NCBI GenBank assembly: GCA_900552155.1
Contig: URYU01000085.1
Location: 1 to 7,523, forward strand
Source: an uncultured Collinsella sp.
GTDB lineage: Bacteria; Actinomycetota; Coriobacteriia; Coriobacteriales; Coriobacteriaceae
DNA: 7,523 nt
Reading direction: 5' to 3'
Numbering within the stretch: the stretch's first letter is position 1; each line of letters opens with the position of its first letter. The position numbers and the translations under genes were made by a program. Shown in pieces: positions 1 to 7,100 of this stretch. A model generated the notes under the pieces. It made no database searches, was not told the DNA's origin, and saw only the letters and a program-made list of their open reading frames with translations.

Positions 1-13
1 TTGGGTTTTATTC

Positions 14-42
14 CTCCCTTTATGGGGAGCTTTTTTTTTTTT
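14..42 (+). terminator. Intrinsic terminator of an upstream + strand gene
   Basis: CTCCC (14-18) pairs with GGGAG (25-29) across a 6-base loop, and an uninterrupted run of 12 T (31-42) follows. The stem is short, but the T tract is very strong. It would end a + strand transcript that enters from outside the window. Confidence 0.6.
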
Positions 43-109
43 GTCTCTCAAACACCCAAACCCGGCGGTGGTGTTGTTTTTCTAACCCGACAGGGCGCAA
101 AGCGTAAAG

Positions 110-133
110 AAAACGCGCCACGGGCGCGTTTTT
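110..133 (+). terminator. Strong, near-symmetric intrinsic terminator
   Basis: CGCGCC (114-119) and GGCGCG (123-128) form a 6-bp pure GC stem over a 3-base loop. The stem is flanked by AAAA (110-113) and TTTTT (129-133), which extend the pairing and supply a U tract. Because of this symmetry it could also stop - strand transcription. It lies about 70 bases after the first terminator, so it may act as a back-up or insulate the gene downstream. Confidence 0.65.
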
Positions 134-142
134 AGCGCAGCG

Positions 143-162
143 CGGTCGGCTTACGCCGACCG
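143..162. repeat. 8-bp perfect inverted repeat (hairpin)
   Basis: CGGTCGGC (143-150) and GCCGACCG (155-162) pair perfectly over a TTAC loop. No T tract follows on the + strand, so it is not a standard terminator. It sits between the terminator at 110-133 and the hairpin at 166-190, and may belong to one folded leader RNA or to an intergenic repeat element. Confidence 0.6.
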
Positions 163-165
163 AAT

Positions 166-190
166 AAATTTTGAGCGCTGCTCAAAATTT
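166..190. repeat. 11-bp perfect inverted repeat (hairpin)
   Basis: AAATTTTGAGC (166-176) and GCTCAAAATTT (180-190) pair perfectly over a 3-base loop. Bases 175-181 (GCGCTGC) are also perfectly complementary to GCAGCGC at 137-143. That alternative pairing would enclose the neighbouring hairpin and exclude this one. The function is unknown: a leader-RNA switch, a protein site, or part of a dispersed repeat are all possible. Confidence 0.6.
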
Positions 191-416
191 AGACATCCCT
201 CCTATTCAGCCACGCCCCCATCGTGTTCAGCATCAACCCAGATTCCCAAACATGGTGCCTACGCCCGCATCCAGTCCCGACCGTTTGCCGAGCAATAGGG
301 TCGCAATCGGCGCCGAACATGTACTATGTACGGGCATTGTCCAAATCCGTAATCCAAAGGACCCCATCTTGCCCGTCGTCGCCGCTATAACCGTTACCTC
401 ACACGCCTCGGATGCC

Positions 417-1058
417 ATGGTCGCTATTCCGTTTTGGCTCGAGATGTTCGCTGTTGTCGCTGCATCGATCTCGGGTGTGCTGGTTGCGCGCGAGCACAAA
501 CTCGACCTGGTGGGCGCGGTCGCGCTCGCGGTGGTCTGCGGTCTGGGCGGCGGTCTTTTGCGCGATATGACGCTGCAGGTGGGCAACGTCTACATCCTCA
601 ACCAGCCGATGGCGCTCCCGCTTTCCATTGCCACGGCAGCCATCATCTATATTTTCCCGGCAATCGTCGACAAACCCGAAAAACTCATTCCCCTGCTCGA
701 TATCATCTCGGTCGGCATCTACGCCGCCACTGGAGCAGACAAGGCGCTGGTCTACGGCTTTGCACCGGCGGTGTGCATCATGATGGGCTTCTTCACCGCA
801 GTAGGTGGCGGCATGCTGCGCGACGGCTTTATGGGCGTGGTTCCGGGCATTTTCCAACGCACTAACTTTTATGCCATCGCGGCCATCGCCGGATCGACAA
901 GCTACGTGTGTCTCGTTATGAGCGGCATCATGAGCAATGTCGCCGCGCTGATCGTATGCGTTGTCGTGACCATGGGTCTGCGCTGGCTCTCGCTGCGCTT
1001 TGACATCAAAAGCCCCACCGAAGAAGACATCGCGCGCTTTTTGCATCGCAAAAAGTAG
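417..1058 (+). CDS. TRIC/UPF0126 (YadS-like) small membrane channel or transporter
   Basis: This is an integral cytoplasmic-membrane protein of the trimeric intracellular cation channel family, formerly UPF0126. Some bacterial members have been linked to glycine transport, so the substrate is uncertain. From the ATG at 417 it has 213 residues, close to the roughly 200 usual for the family. Two internal repeats, the family hallmark, each carry a GGGxxRD signature: GLGGGLLRD (42-50) and AVGGGMLRD (128-136, followed by GFMGVVPGIF). Hydrophobic segments fill most of residues 5-190, and a short basic tail ends the protein. The frame is open back to a TTG at 171, with another ATG at 252, but residues encoded before 417 do not resemble the family and would push the first membrane helix inward. 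No good ribosome binding site precedes any of these starts. A hairpin (1037-1055) spans the stop codon but has no T tract. The family call is firm and the start is moderately sure. Confidence 0.85.
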   Translation: MVAIPFWLEMFAVVAASISGVLVAREHKLDLVGAVALAVVCGLGGGLLRDMTLQVGNVYILNQPMALPLSIATAAIIYIFPAIVDKPEKLIPLLDIISVGIYAATGADKALVYGFAPAVCIMMGFFTAVGGGMLRDGFMGVVPGIFQRTNFYAIAAIAGSTSYVCLVMSGIMSNVAALIVCVVVTMGLRWLSLRFDIKSPTEEDIARFLHRKK

Positions 1059-1126
1059 GTAGCGCGGGCTCATCCTTCGAAATGCAACCGAGAGGTTCTT
1101 TTAGAGCGCCCGCACGTTGGGTACCC

Positions 1127-1153
1127 TGTTAGGTATATGCCGAACACCTAACA
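1127..1153 (+). promoter_or_regulatory. 8-bp inverted repeat before the gene at 1166, possible operator
   Basis: TGTTAGGT (1127-1134) and ACCTAACA (1146-1153) form a perfect inverted repeat with an 11-base spacer, and the second arm touches the ribosome binding site AAAAGGA (1153-1159). It could be a repressor site or an mRNA hairpin affecting translation of the downstream gene. The half-sites match the outer bases of DtxR/IdeR boxes, but those have a 7-base spacer in place of 11. No clear promoter hexamers are visible nearby. Confidence 0.4.
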
Positions 1154-1165
1154 AAAGGATCAACC

Positions 1166-2311
1166 ATGGCTTTCAATCAAACCGCGACGGCGCCGTCGCA
1201 CAAGATGCGTCGCTGCCTGCTTATGGCATTCGTGCTCATCGCGCTCGCGCTCACCGCTCTTCCCACGGCGTCGTTCGCCGGCACGGACACCGCAGGCAAC
1301 GTACTTGCGACCGACAATGATGCCAATCCGTCCGGCATCAAAGGTGACCTGTACTGGGCAGGTCAGGCCCTCAACTTGAACGATGCGTCCATTGACCGCG
1401 ATATCATCGCCGCGGGCGATACCCTCTCTATCCGCGACTGCACGGTGGGCGGCGCCGTCCGCTTGGCGGCACGCACTATCGATATCGCCAAGACCACGGT
1501 TGATGGCAGCGTCACGGTCGTCGGTCAGCACGTTGTGCTCAATTCCGACAGCACCGCCAACTGTTTTTACGCGATAGGCGAGACGGTTGCCCTGCGCGGC
1601 TCTACCAATTCGGCAGCGCTTGCGGGCGATACGGTGACCATCGATGGCACCGTCGAGGGCGATGTCGAGGTTTGGGCCGACAAGCTCATCCTGGGCAAGG
1701 ACGCCCACATCACCGGCACCGTGAACGCGCACGTCTCCGAGGACCCCGAGCGTGCCGCGGGAGCCGAGGTCGGCGCGCTCAAGATCGACCGCACCGAGAA
1801 CGAGGATACTTCCACCGTTAACGATGTCATCGGCGGTATCGTCGCCGCGGCACTCTCGACCTGCTTTGTCGCTCTGCTGCTCGAGCTCGTCTTTCCGCGC
1901 GCGACCGCCAGCGCCGCCGGCATGCTCCACCAGCGCCCCATGCCCCTGTGGGTGAGCGGTCTTCTGAGCACGATTGCTATCGTCCCCGCCGTCCTACTGC
2001 TGATTATCTCTATCGCCGGTCTGTCGCTTGCCGGAGCCCTCTTGTGCGGTGTTATTGGCATCGCACTGGTGTCGAGCGCCTTTGCGGGGTGCGCGATCGC
2101 GCGCATGGTCGGAAACAGCCAGAACCGCTACGCCATGGCGGCTGTGGGCGGCGTGATTGCAGGCGCCCTCACGGGGCTTCCTCTCGTAGGCGACTTCATC
2201 AGCGGCGTGGCCTTCGTCTTTACACTCGGCTACATCATCCAAATCATCTGGCGCAACGCCCACCTCAAACCGCAGCAGCCGGCTAACACGCCAGGACTCC
2301 CCACCGCTTAG
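1166..2311 (+). CDS. Exported bactofilin-like repeat protein with C-terminal membrane domain
   Basis: This protein of 381 residues probably has an extracytoplasmic polymer-forming (bactofilin/CcmA-like) domain anchored in the membrane; its role is unknown and may be in envelope organisation. Residues 1-38 look like a signal peptide: basic KMRR (13-16), a hydrophobic stretch (17-32), and a likely cut after SFA (36-38). Residues about 58-190 show short repeating strands with regularly spaced valine, isoleucine and glycine and recurring GD, DG or GT turns (for example 'TVDGSVTVVG' and 'GTVEGDVEVW'), as expected of a right-handed beta-helix. A charged linker (191-218) leads to about four or five hydrophobic segments (220-243, 261-288, 290-312, 323-363), then a proline-rich tail. 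The start is supported by AAAAGGA six bases upstream. It is 107 bases after the TRIC-like gene on the same strand, but the inverted repeat between them suggests separate control. Classical bactofilins are cytosolic and lack a signal peptide and these helices. Confidence 0.7.
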   Translation: MAFNQTATAPSHKMRRCLLMAFVLIALALTALPTASFAGTDTAGNVLATDNDANPSGIKGDLYWAGQALNLNDASIDRDIIAAGDTLSIRDCTVGGAVRLAARTIDIAKTTVDGSVTVVGQHVVLNSDSTANCFYAIGETVALRGSTNSAALAGDTVTIDGTVEGDVEVWADKLILGKDAHITGTVNAHVSEDPERAAGAEVGALKIDRTENEDTSTVNDVIGGIVAAALSTCFVALLLELVFPRATASAAGMLHQRPMPLWVSGLLSTIAIVPAVLLLIISIAGLSLAGALLCGVIGIALVSSAFAGCAIARMVGNSQNRYAMAAVGGVIAGALTGLPLVGDFISGVAFVFTLGYIIQIIWRNAHLKPQQPANTPGLPTA

Positions 2312-2317
2312 CAGCTA

Positions 2318-2378
2318 ACCACCACAAAGATGCCAAGCACCTTTGTGGTGGTGCAAAGGGGTCAGGTTACTTTGCACC
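2318..2378. repeat. REP-like pair of overlapping hairpins
   Basis: ACCACCACAAAG (2318-2329) pairs with CTTTGTGGTGGT (2341-2352), 12 bp. GGTGCAAAG (2350-2358) pairs with CTTTGCACC (2370-2378), 9 bp. Both loops are 11 bases. The two hairpins share bases 2350-2352, so they cannot both form in full, and CTTTG (2341-2345) with CAAAG (2354-2358) offers a third pairing. No T tract follows either stem. The core GGGGTCAGGTTACTTTG resembles, from memory and unverified, intergenic repeats associated with REP-type (Y1) transposases. No transposase gene is in the window. Confidence 0.55.
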
Positions 2379-2386
2379 AACAAACG

Positions 2387-2430
2387 AAGCGGGGCACCCG
2401 ATCGCATCGACCGGGTGCCCCGCTTTTCTT
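2387..2430. terminator. Strong terminator shared by convergent genes
   Basis: AAGCGGGGCACCCG (2387-2400) and CGGGTGCCCCGCTT (2412-2425) make a perfect 14-bp GC-rich stem over an 11-base loop. On the + strand CTTTTCTT follows (2423-2430), ending the transcript of the gene that stops at 2311. On the - strand the stem is followed by TTCGTTTGTT, a weaker U tract, and it is the only good candidate terminator for the pilin operon that stops at 2533. The remaining bases up to 2532 show no gene. Confidence 0.8.
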
Positions 2431-2532
2431 GGAGGGTTCTCTAGTAACTTTTTCAAAACCAATGATCATCAGGCCGATGGACCTGCGCGTCACTCGCTAC
2501 GGAGGCAGTACGCCATTGAACAAGGGGGGCAA

Positions 2533-4176
2533 TTATTTTTCACGGCGACCTCCTCCCCGCTTGATGACGAGCGCGACAACAATAACCGCCACTCCGATGG
2601 CAGCCAAAACCGCCACCAGCACCGACGCTCTATCTCCCGTCGAGGGCATAAAGCTTCGACTTGCTTCTTTGCTTGGGGTGTTGAGCACCGACAGCTCAAT
2701 CGAACCCGTCCCGGCATCGGCGGTATCAACCCGTAGGGAGCTCTCGGCCGACACGGTCACCTCGGGCTTCGCTGCTGCTACCTGTTTAACGTCCAGGCCC
2801 TCGGCCGTAACTGTCACCGCACGTTTGCCCTCAAAGGCGGTGTAGCCCTTGGGAGCCGCGACCTCTTCGACGGTGTAGACACCCGCGTCCACACCGTTCA
2901 ATTCCACATGGCCATCTGCGCCGGTGGTGACGCACGCGCCGGCATCCGTCGACCACGCGCCGTCGGTCGTTAGAATGCGCCCGCGGTCATCGATGATGCG
3001 CAGCTTGGCGCCCGCGAGCGGTTCATCGTCCGAGCTTGAGCGCTTGATTAGACTGAGTCCCCAGGTGTAGACCGTCGCATCGTCACTCGGCGTGCGGGTG
3101 AATCCGGCGTCGCCGGACTGGTCGGCGAGGGGAGAGCGCGGGTAACGCAGGAAGACCTCGTTGGGATTGCCCTTGGTAGCGCCTCGATTGCAGTTGGCCC
3201 CCAACGGCGCATTGTAGACAGCGACCACGCGGGCGCCCGAGGTAAAGGCGTCTGCCCCGCCGAGCGCGGCGATGAGGTCGCCGGTACGCACGGTGAAGGC
3301 ATTGCCCTCGACCGAGACCTTGCACCGTGAAGTTATGTCTGTCCACCCTTTAGCCGGCGTCGAGCTGACGTTGCCGCCCTCACATGCGACCACATCGAAG
3401 CCGCCGTCCGCGCCCGCCGCCACGTACATGCGCATGCTCGTGGCGACCTTGGAGGGGTCGAGCCCCACGCTCATGGTGTCGACGAACTGCACCGTATAGG
3501 CGTCGTAGGCCGTGAGCCCGGCCGGGACCGTGGCAGAGAGGCGCCAGTACAGGTCGTCGGCGACCGTGGCGTCGGCGGCCTTGCCCCATGCGGCGGTGCT
3601 GTCCTCCAGCACGTGCTTGGCCACCTTGGGCGTCGCGGCCTTGGGCTTGACGGTGACGGCGCTGCCGCCGCCCCGGGCCATGATCGGCGCGGTGCCGGCC
3701 TCGCCCTGAGCGATGGCGTCGTCGTCGGCGACGATGAGCCAGAAGCCACAGGGCAGCTCGGCCGCCGTGCCCGCGTTAAGGCCCACGGAGGCGGCGCCTG
3801 CTTCGACAATTGCGCGGGCAAGTTTTGCCGTCAGCGCAGTCGTCATGCGTCCGTCGGCATTCATCCATTCGGCTGCCGCTTGCGCCGTCGATGCCGAGCT
3901 ATCAAGCCCCGCATCATGAAGCACAGGGAGAACGGCCTGGCAAACGGCATCATTCGCCCACGCCAAGTCCGTCGCAACCTTTTGATCGGAGCCGACCTTA
4001 TCGGCAACAGTTGCCGAAAAGAGCTGGTACGCATCGTATTGCGTCGCGACGTCGCCGCTAATCGTGATGACCCCGGCATCGGCAGCACGGACCGTCTCGG
4101 GCGACACTGCAAAAGCAAGGATAGCCATCATGGCCACCATCATGACGGTCAACAAGCGGCGGCTAAGCCTACTCAC
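2533..4176 (-). CDS. Major pilin, FimA/SpaA type, LPxTG-like anchored
   Basis: This is the shaft subunit of a sortase-assembled pilus, exported, polymerised through isopeptide bonds and attached to the wall. Numbering from the GTG at 4176 (547 residues): signal peptide 1-31 with SRLSRR, hydrophobic core and cut near TVRA/ADAG; an N-terminal FimA-like domain from 32 (ITISGDVATQYDAYQLF); a pilin motif VTVKPK with candidate linking K179; a D2 domain about 180-375 with K187, D233 (QFVDTMS) and N339 (GNPNEVFLRY) placed for an internal isopeptide bond; a SpaA-like CnaB domain about 376-500 with K378, E-box YTVEEVAAPKGY (434-445, E438) and N499; then MPSTG (510-514), a membrane helix (518-538) and KRGGGRREK. 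The sorting motif has Met where Leu is usual. Six cysteines lie outside the signal and anchor, which fits the oxidative folding known for actinobacterial pilins. An ATG at 4233 would add 19 residues before the signal peptide; the strong ribosome binding site favours the GTG. The start overlaps the stop of the adhesin gene by 8 bases, so translation is probably coupled. No sortase gene follows. Confidence 0.88.
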   Translation of the reverse strand: MSRLSRRLLTVMMVAMMAILAFAVSPETVRAADAGVITISGDVATQYDAYQLFSATVADKVGSDQKVATDLAWANDAVCQAVLPVLHDAGLDSSASTAQAAAEWMNADGRMTTALTAKLARAIVEAGAASVGLNAGTAAELPCGFWLIVADDDAIAQGEAGTAPIMARGGGSAVTVKPKAATPKVAKHVLEDSTAAWGKAADATVADDLYWRLSATVPAGLTAYDAYTVQFVDTMSVGLDPSKVATSMRMYVAAGADGGFDVVACEGGNVSSTPAKGWTDITSRCKVSVEGNAFTVRTGDLIAALGGADAFTSGARVVAVYNAPLGANCNRGATKGNPNEVFLRYPRSPLADQSGDAGFTRTPSDDATVYTWGLSLIKRSSSDDEPLAGAKLRIIDDRGRILTTDGAWSTDAGACVTTGADGHVELNGVDAGVYTVEEVAAPKGYTAFEGKRAVTVTAEGLDVKQVAAAKPEVTVSAESSLRVDTADAGTGSIELSVLNTPSKEASRSFMPSTGDRASVLVAVLAAIGVAVIVVALVIKRGGGRREK

Positions 4177-7100
4177 GGCGACCACCTCGATCTTGATCGC
4201 GATGGCGGCGAGCATGCATCCACGTCGCGGCAAAGCACAGCAACGATGCGCCAGCCAAATACGTCATAGTCAAGCCAGCCCCGCCCGCCTCGGGAAGCGT
4301 GGTCGAGTATTTGTTGGTAAAGGTTGGCGGATCCTGAGAGCCCTTGCCATAGGTAACTACGACGTTGAGCTGGTCCGTGCCATTAGTTACCTTAACCGTG
4401 ACGTTGTACACGGTCCTGTCATAGGTGATGTGATCTTTAACATGGTCGACGGCGCCCTCGGGCTCGACCTCGGAGATGGTGTAGGTATAGGTTCCCGCCT
4501 TGTTGTACTTGACGTCAAAGGAGACATTTCCCTTGTCATTATTGGTCACCGTCTGGAGCACTTTGCCCTCGGCGTCCTTGAGCGCGAACGAGAACTGACC
4601 TTCCCTGAAGGTTCCGCCTTTAAGCACTTTCTTTGCTTTTATCGTCGCTTTGCCTTCAAGGGGCGCGTCATACACCCAAATCTCTGCATCTGACGTTATC
4701 TCCGTATTGGCACCAAGCAAAGATTTCGCCGTATTCATGGCTTGCTCGTATTGCCCGTCGTCCGCGCTGCCCTTGAGCAGAATCCATGTTGGTTGGGCGG
4801 CGCGATATCCAGGAGGCGCCGTCGTCTCTTCGAGGCAGTAAAGCTTGCAGGATGCCATGGCGCCCGAACTCGTTCCCGAACTCGTTCCAAAAGTCACACT
4901 TCCGTCAGGGCCAGTCGTTCCGTCAGAAAAAAACGTCTTTGCGCCCTCAACGCCGGCACTGTCCTGCGCCTTATCCATGTCAATCGCATAGAGTGTGAAC
5001 GTAGCGTCAGCCAACGGCGCGGTAACGTCCTTTTCATCCACTTTGTGGACCACAATGCCGTGCCCCGTTCCGCCTCCCGATGCGCCGGCATCTATGTCAT
5101 ATTCACGTTCGTGTTTCACATACCCGCCTGCAATACCTTCAAGCTGTGCCTCGTTGGAAAGGGAAACTGTACCAGACTCACCGGACAGAACTTCATATTC
5201 TACTTTCAGATATTTCTCATCGGGAAGCCTCAACGTCAATCGCTGCTGCTTTCCAGCGCCTCCGACAAAGAGATCAAGAGCCGTCCTGTATTTTTCTTTT
5301 GTCAGCACACGCCATTCGCCGTTATCGCGCTCAGATACGCTAAGCGACGAGGGGATAAACGTGCACTTAGAATCCATCACATCATATAGATCGAGGTAGT
5401 CGGTTCCGTCTTTTAGGTCTAGCGCCGATTCATTAACAAAAATCGTGTAGTGAATTCGTTTACTATTACTTACTGACGCACCGGTCTTTGACAATACGTC
5501 GTTCTTGATCTGTACGGTATCAGAGCCCGCCTTAAAATCCTTATTATCCGAGCTCGCACTCGCCGAGTTCGTAAGCTCGCCGAGGTTCTTTGACGTGTCG
5601 ACCACTGACCTCTTGACAGCAGTTGCATACGTCAGCTTCACATAGCCTGTATTGTTACTCAACTTTTCCGTTGGAATCGAAAACGTAACCTCTCGACGAT
5701 CAACGGCAGGCGTCAGCAAGACACCCGAAGCCTCGGTTTTTTCTCTCTCATGTTCCCATTCGCGGCCGGGCACCGCCGTCTCGTAGGGATTTGAATACAA
5801 AGAATATTTAGCCGAACAGGGGATATAACTCATTCCATCAGGAAGCTCATCTTTAACAACGACATCTTTACCATTAAGCTTGCCCGCGCCATAAGATTCA
5901 TCGGCAGGAGTCTTAACTCGATTGACATAGACCGTCCAGTCGACAATCCACGCACCTTTGTCGTTCGAGCCATCAACTGGTTTCCAATCAAACGCCTCAT
6001 CCCACCGTGCCTGCGAACCATCTTCATTTATTTTTACGCTCTTCTCTACCGAAGGCTCCGCTTCGCCCTCAACATAGTAAAAGACAAAATCAGAATAGCC
6101 GCTAAACCCATCAACAGAGGCAAAGTTAGAGTACCAACCAGGAAGTGCGTCGGTCACCGTTTTATACGTAATAACCACTTCAGGGTCTTTATCCAGTGCT
6201 TTTTTGACTTTATCCATATTGGTTATTCGGATATTGCAGTTATGTTGGTTGCTTTTCTGCGACAGATCTGCGCCTCCCTCAAACTTCCAATCGGGACCTT
6301 GGTCCAGCTTGGTATCCCCGATGGTAATTACATGTGAAGGACCATCGGAGGTATCCGGCCCCATAGTCTGCTTCCAAGCCGCCAGCATGGTATCTTTGAT
6401 AAGAACGGATGTTGGGTTTTTCGCATTTACGTAATCACGGAGCTCTACGCGTAATTGCCAAGTTGCTTTTCCGGTCCGAGATGCCTCATCCGGATTAAGC
6501 AGTGTTTTACGAATGGTCTTGCCCGTCCAAGGACGGTTGTAGTATGCGGTGCTTTCTCCGGAGGGCTGATCTGAACCTTCTTTTTTCACGCTTGCCGTGT
6601 TGCTTACCTTTTCGTAGGATTTCTCATCTTTCAGCTTGGTTTGATAGACGATGCAATAGGTCGCATACCGGTCGCCCTCTTTTGGATTAAACGTATAGCT
6701 AAATGAATCCCCTGACTCGCTCAGCGTTCTCTCATCAATCTTTTGTTTTTCATCGGCGGTCTCTCCCTTGTAGACCTTGTAGTTGCCAATATAATCCTGC
6801 TTGCCATCGAGCTTGTCGGTAAAGGCGTAGCCAGACATATCGGCCTTGAGAGATCCCCTGTTGAGCACAACCTTCCAAGTGATGACAGACGATGTTCCGG
6901 AGCCAGCCCCTTTTTGAATCATGTCGTATTGAAACGGTTCCGACACCCCGTTAATCGTAAGAGATTGTTGGGGATTTGCTTTTCCCCAAGTTGCTTGTAC
7001 GCTATTCCTACCTTGCGTAGGTGTGCCATTAGAAAGAGACAAGTTCTTGCTAACTGTCGTTTCGTAGGTAACGGTATGGTCGCCCTGAGAAAGGTTACCT

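Larger units (their letters stand above)
1..416. other. Gene-free leader region with a series of hairpins
   Basis: I see no convincing gene here. A reading frame stays open from a TTG at 171 into the membrane-protein gene, but its first 82 codons look unlike that family, and the TTG lies inside a perfect hairpin. The first 190 bases hold four hairpins, annotated separately. Bases 191-416 show no clear structure, no convincing -35/-10 pair, and no RNA gene that I recognise. The region probably contains the end of a transcript entering from the left and the promoter and 5' untranslated region of the gene starting at 417. Confidence 0.6.

Noticed and set aside
171..416. Extended N-terminus of the TRIC-like protein from a TTG at 171 (or an ATG at 252)
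   Set aside because: The added residues are unlike the family, the TTG sits in a perfect hairpin, no ribosome binding site is visible, and the ATG at 417 gives the normal length and N-terminal helix.
1037..1055. Terminator at the end of the TRIC-like gene
   Set aside because: CTTTTTGC and GCAAAAAG form an AT-rich hairpin over the stop codon but no T tract follows. It is more likely incidental.
399..1073. Open - strand frame opposite the TRIC-like gene
   Set aside because: It is a His/Asp/Arg-rich mirror of a hydrophobic protein, a common antisense artefact.
1129..1151. DtxR/IdeR iron box
   Set aside because: The outer six bases match the half-sites, but the spacer is 11 bases where these boxes have 7.
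4177..4233. Start of the major pilin at an ATG at 4233
   Set aside because: It would put 19 residues ahead of the signal peptide and overlap the adhesin gene by 65 bases. The GTG at 4176 has an excellent ribosome binding site.
3613..4269. Open + strand frame of about 218 codons over the pilin gene
   Set aside because: It lies antisense to a clear pilin, has low-complexity His/Arg/Gly-rich composition, and comes from GC-rich codon bias.
4927..4933. Phase-variable homopolymer in the adhesin
   Set aside because: It is only seven identical bases, short for slippage switching, and the frame is intact across it.
4742..5389. Open + strand frame of about 215 codons over the adhesin gene
   Set aside because: It is antisense to recognisable SpaA and stalk domains and has no recognisable domain or ribosome binding site.
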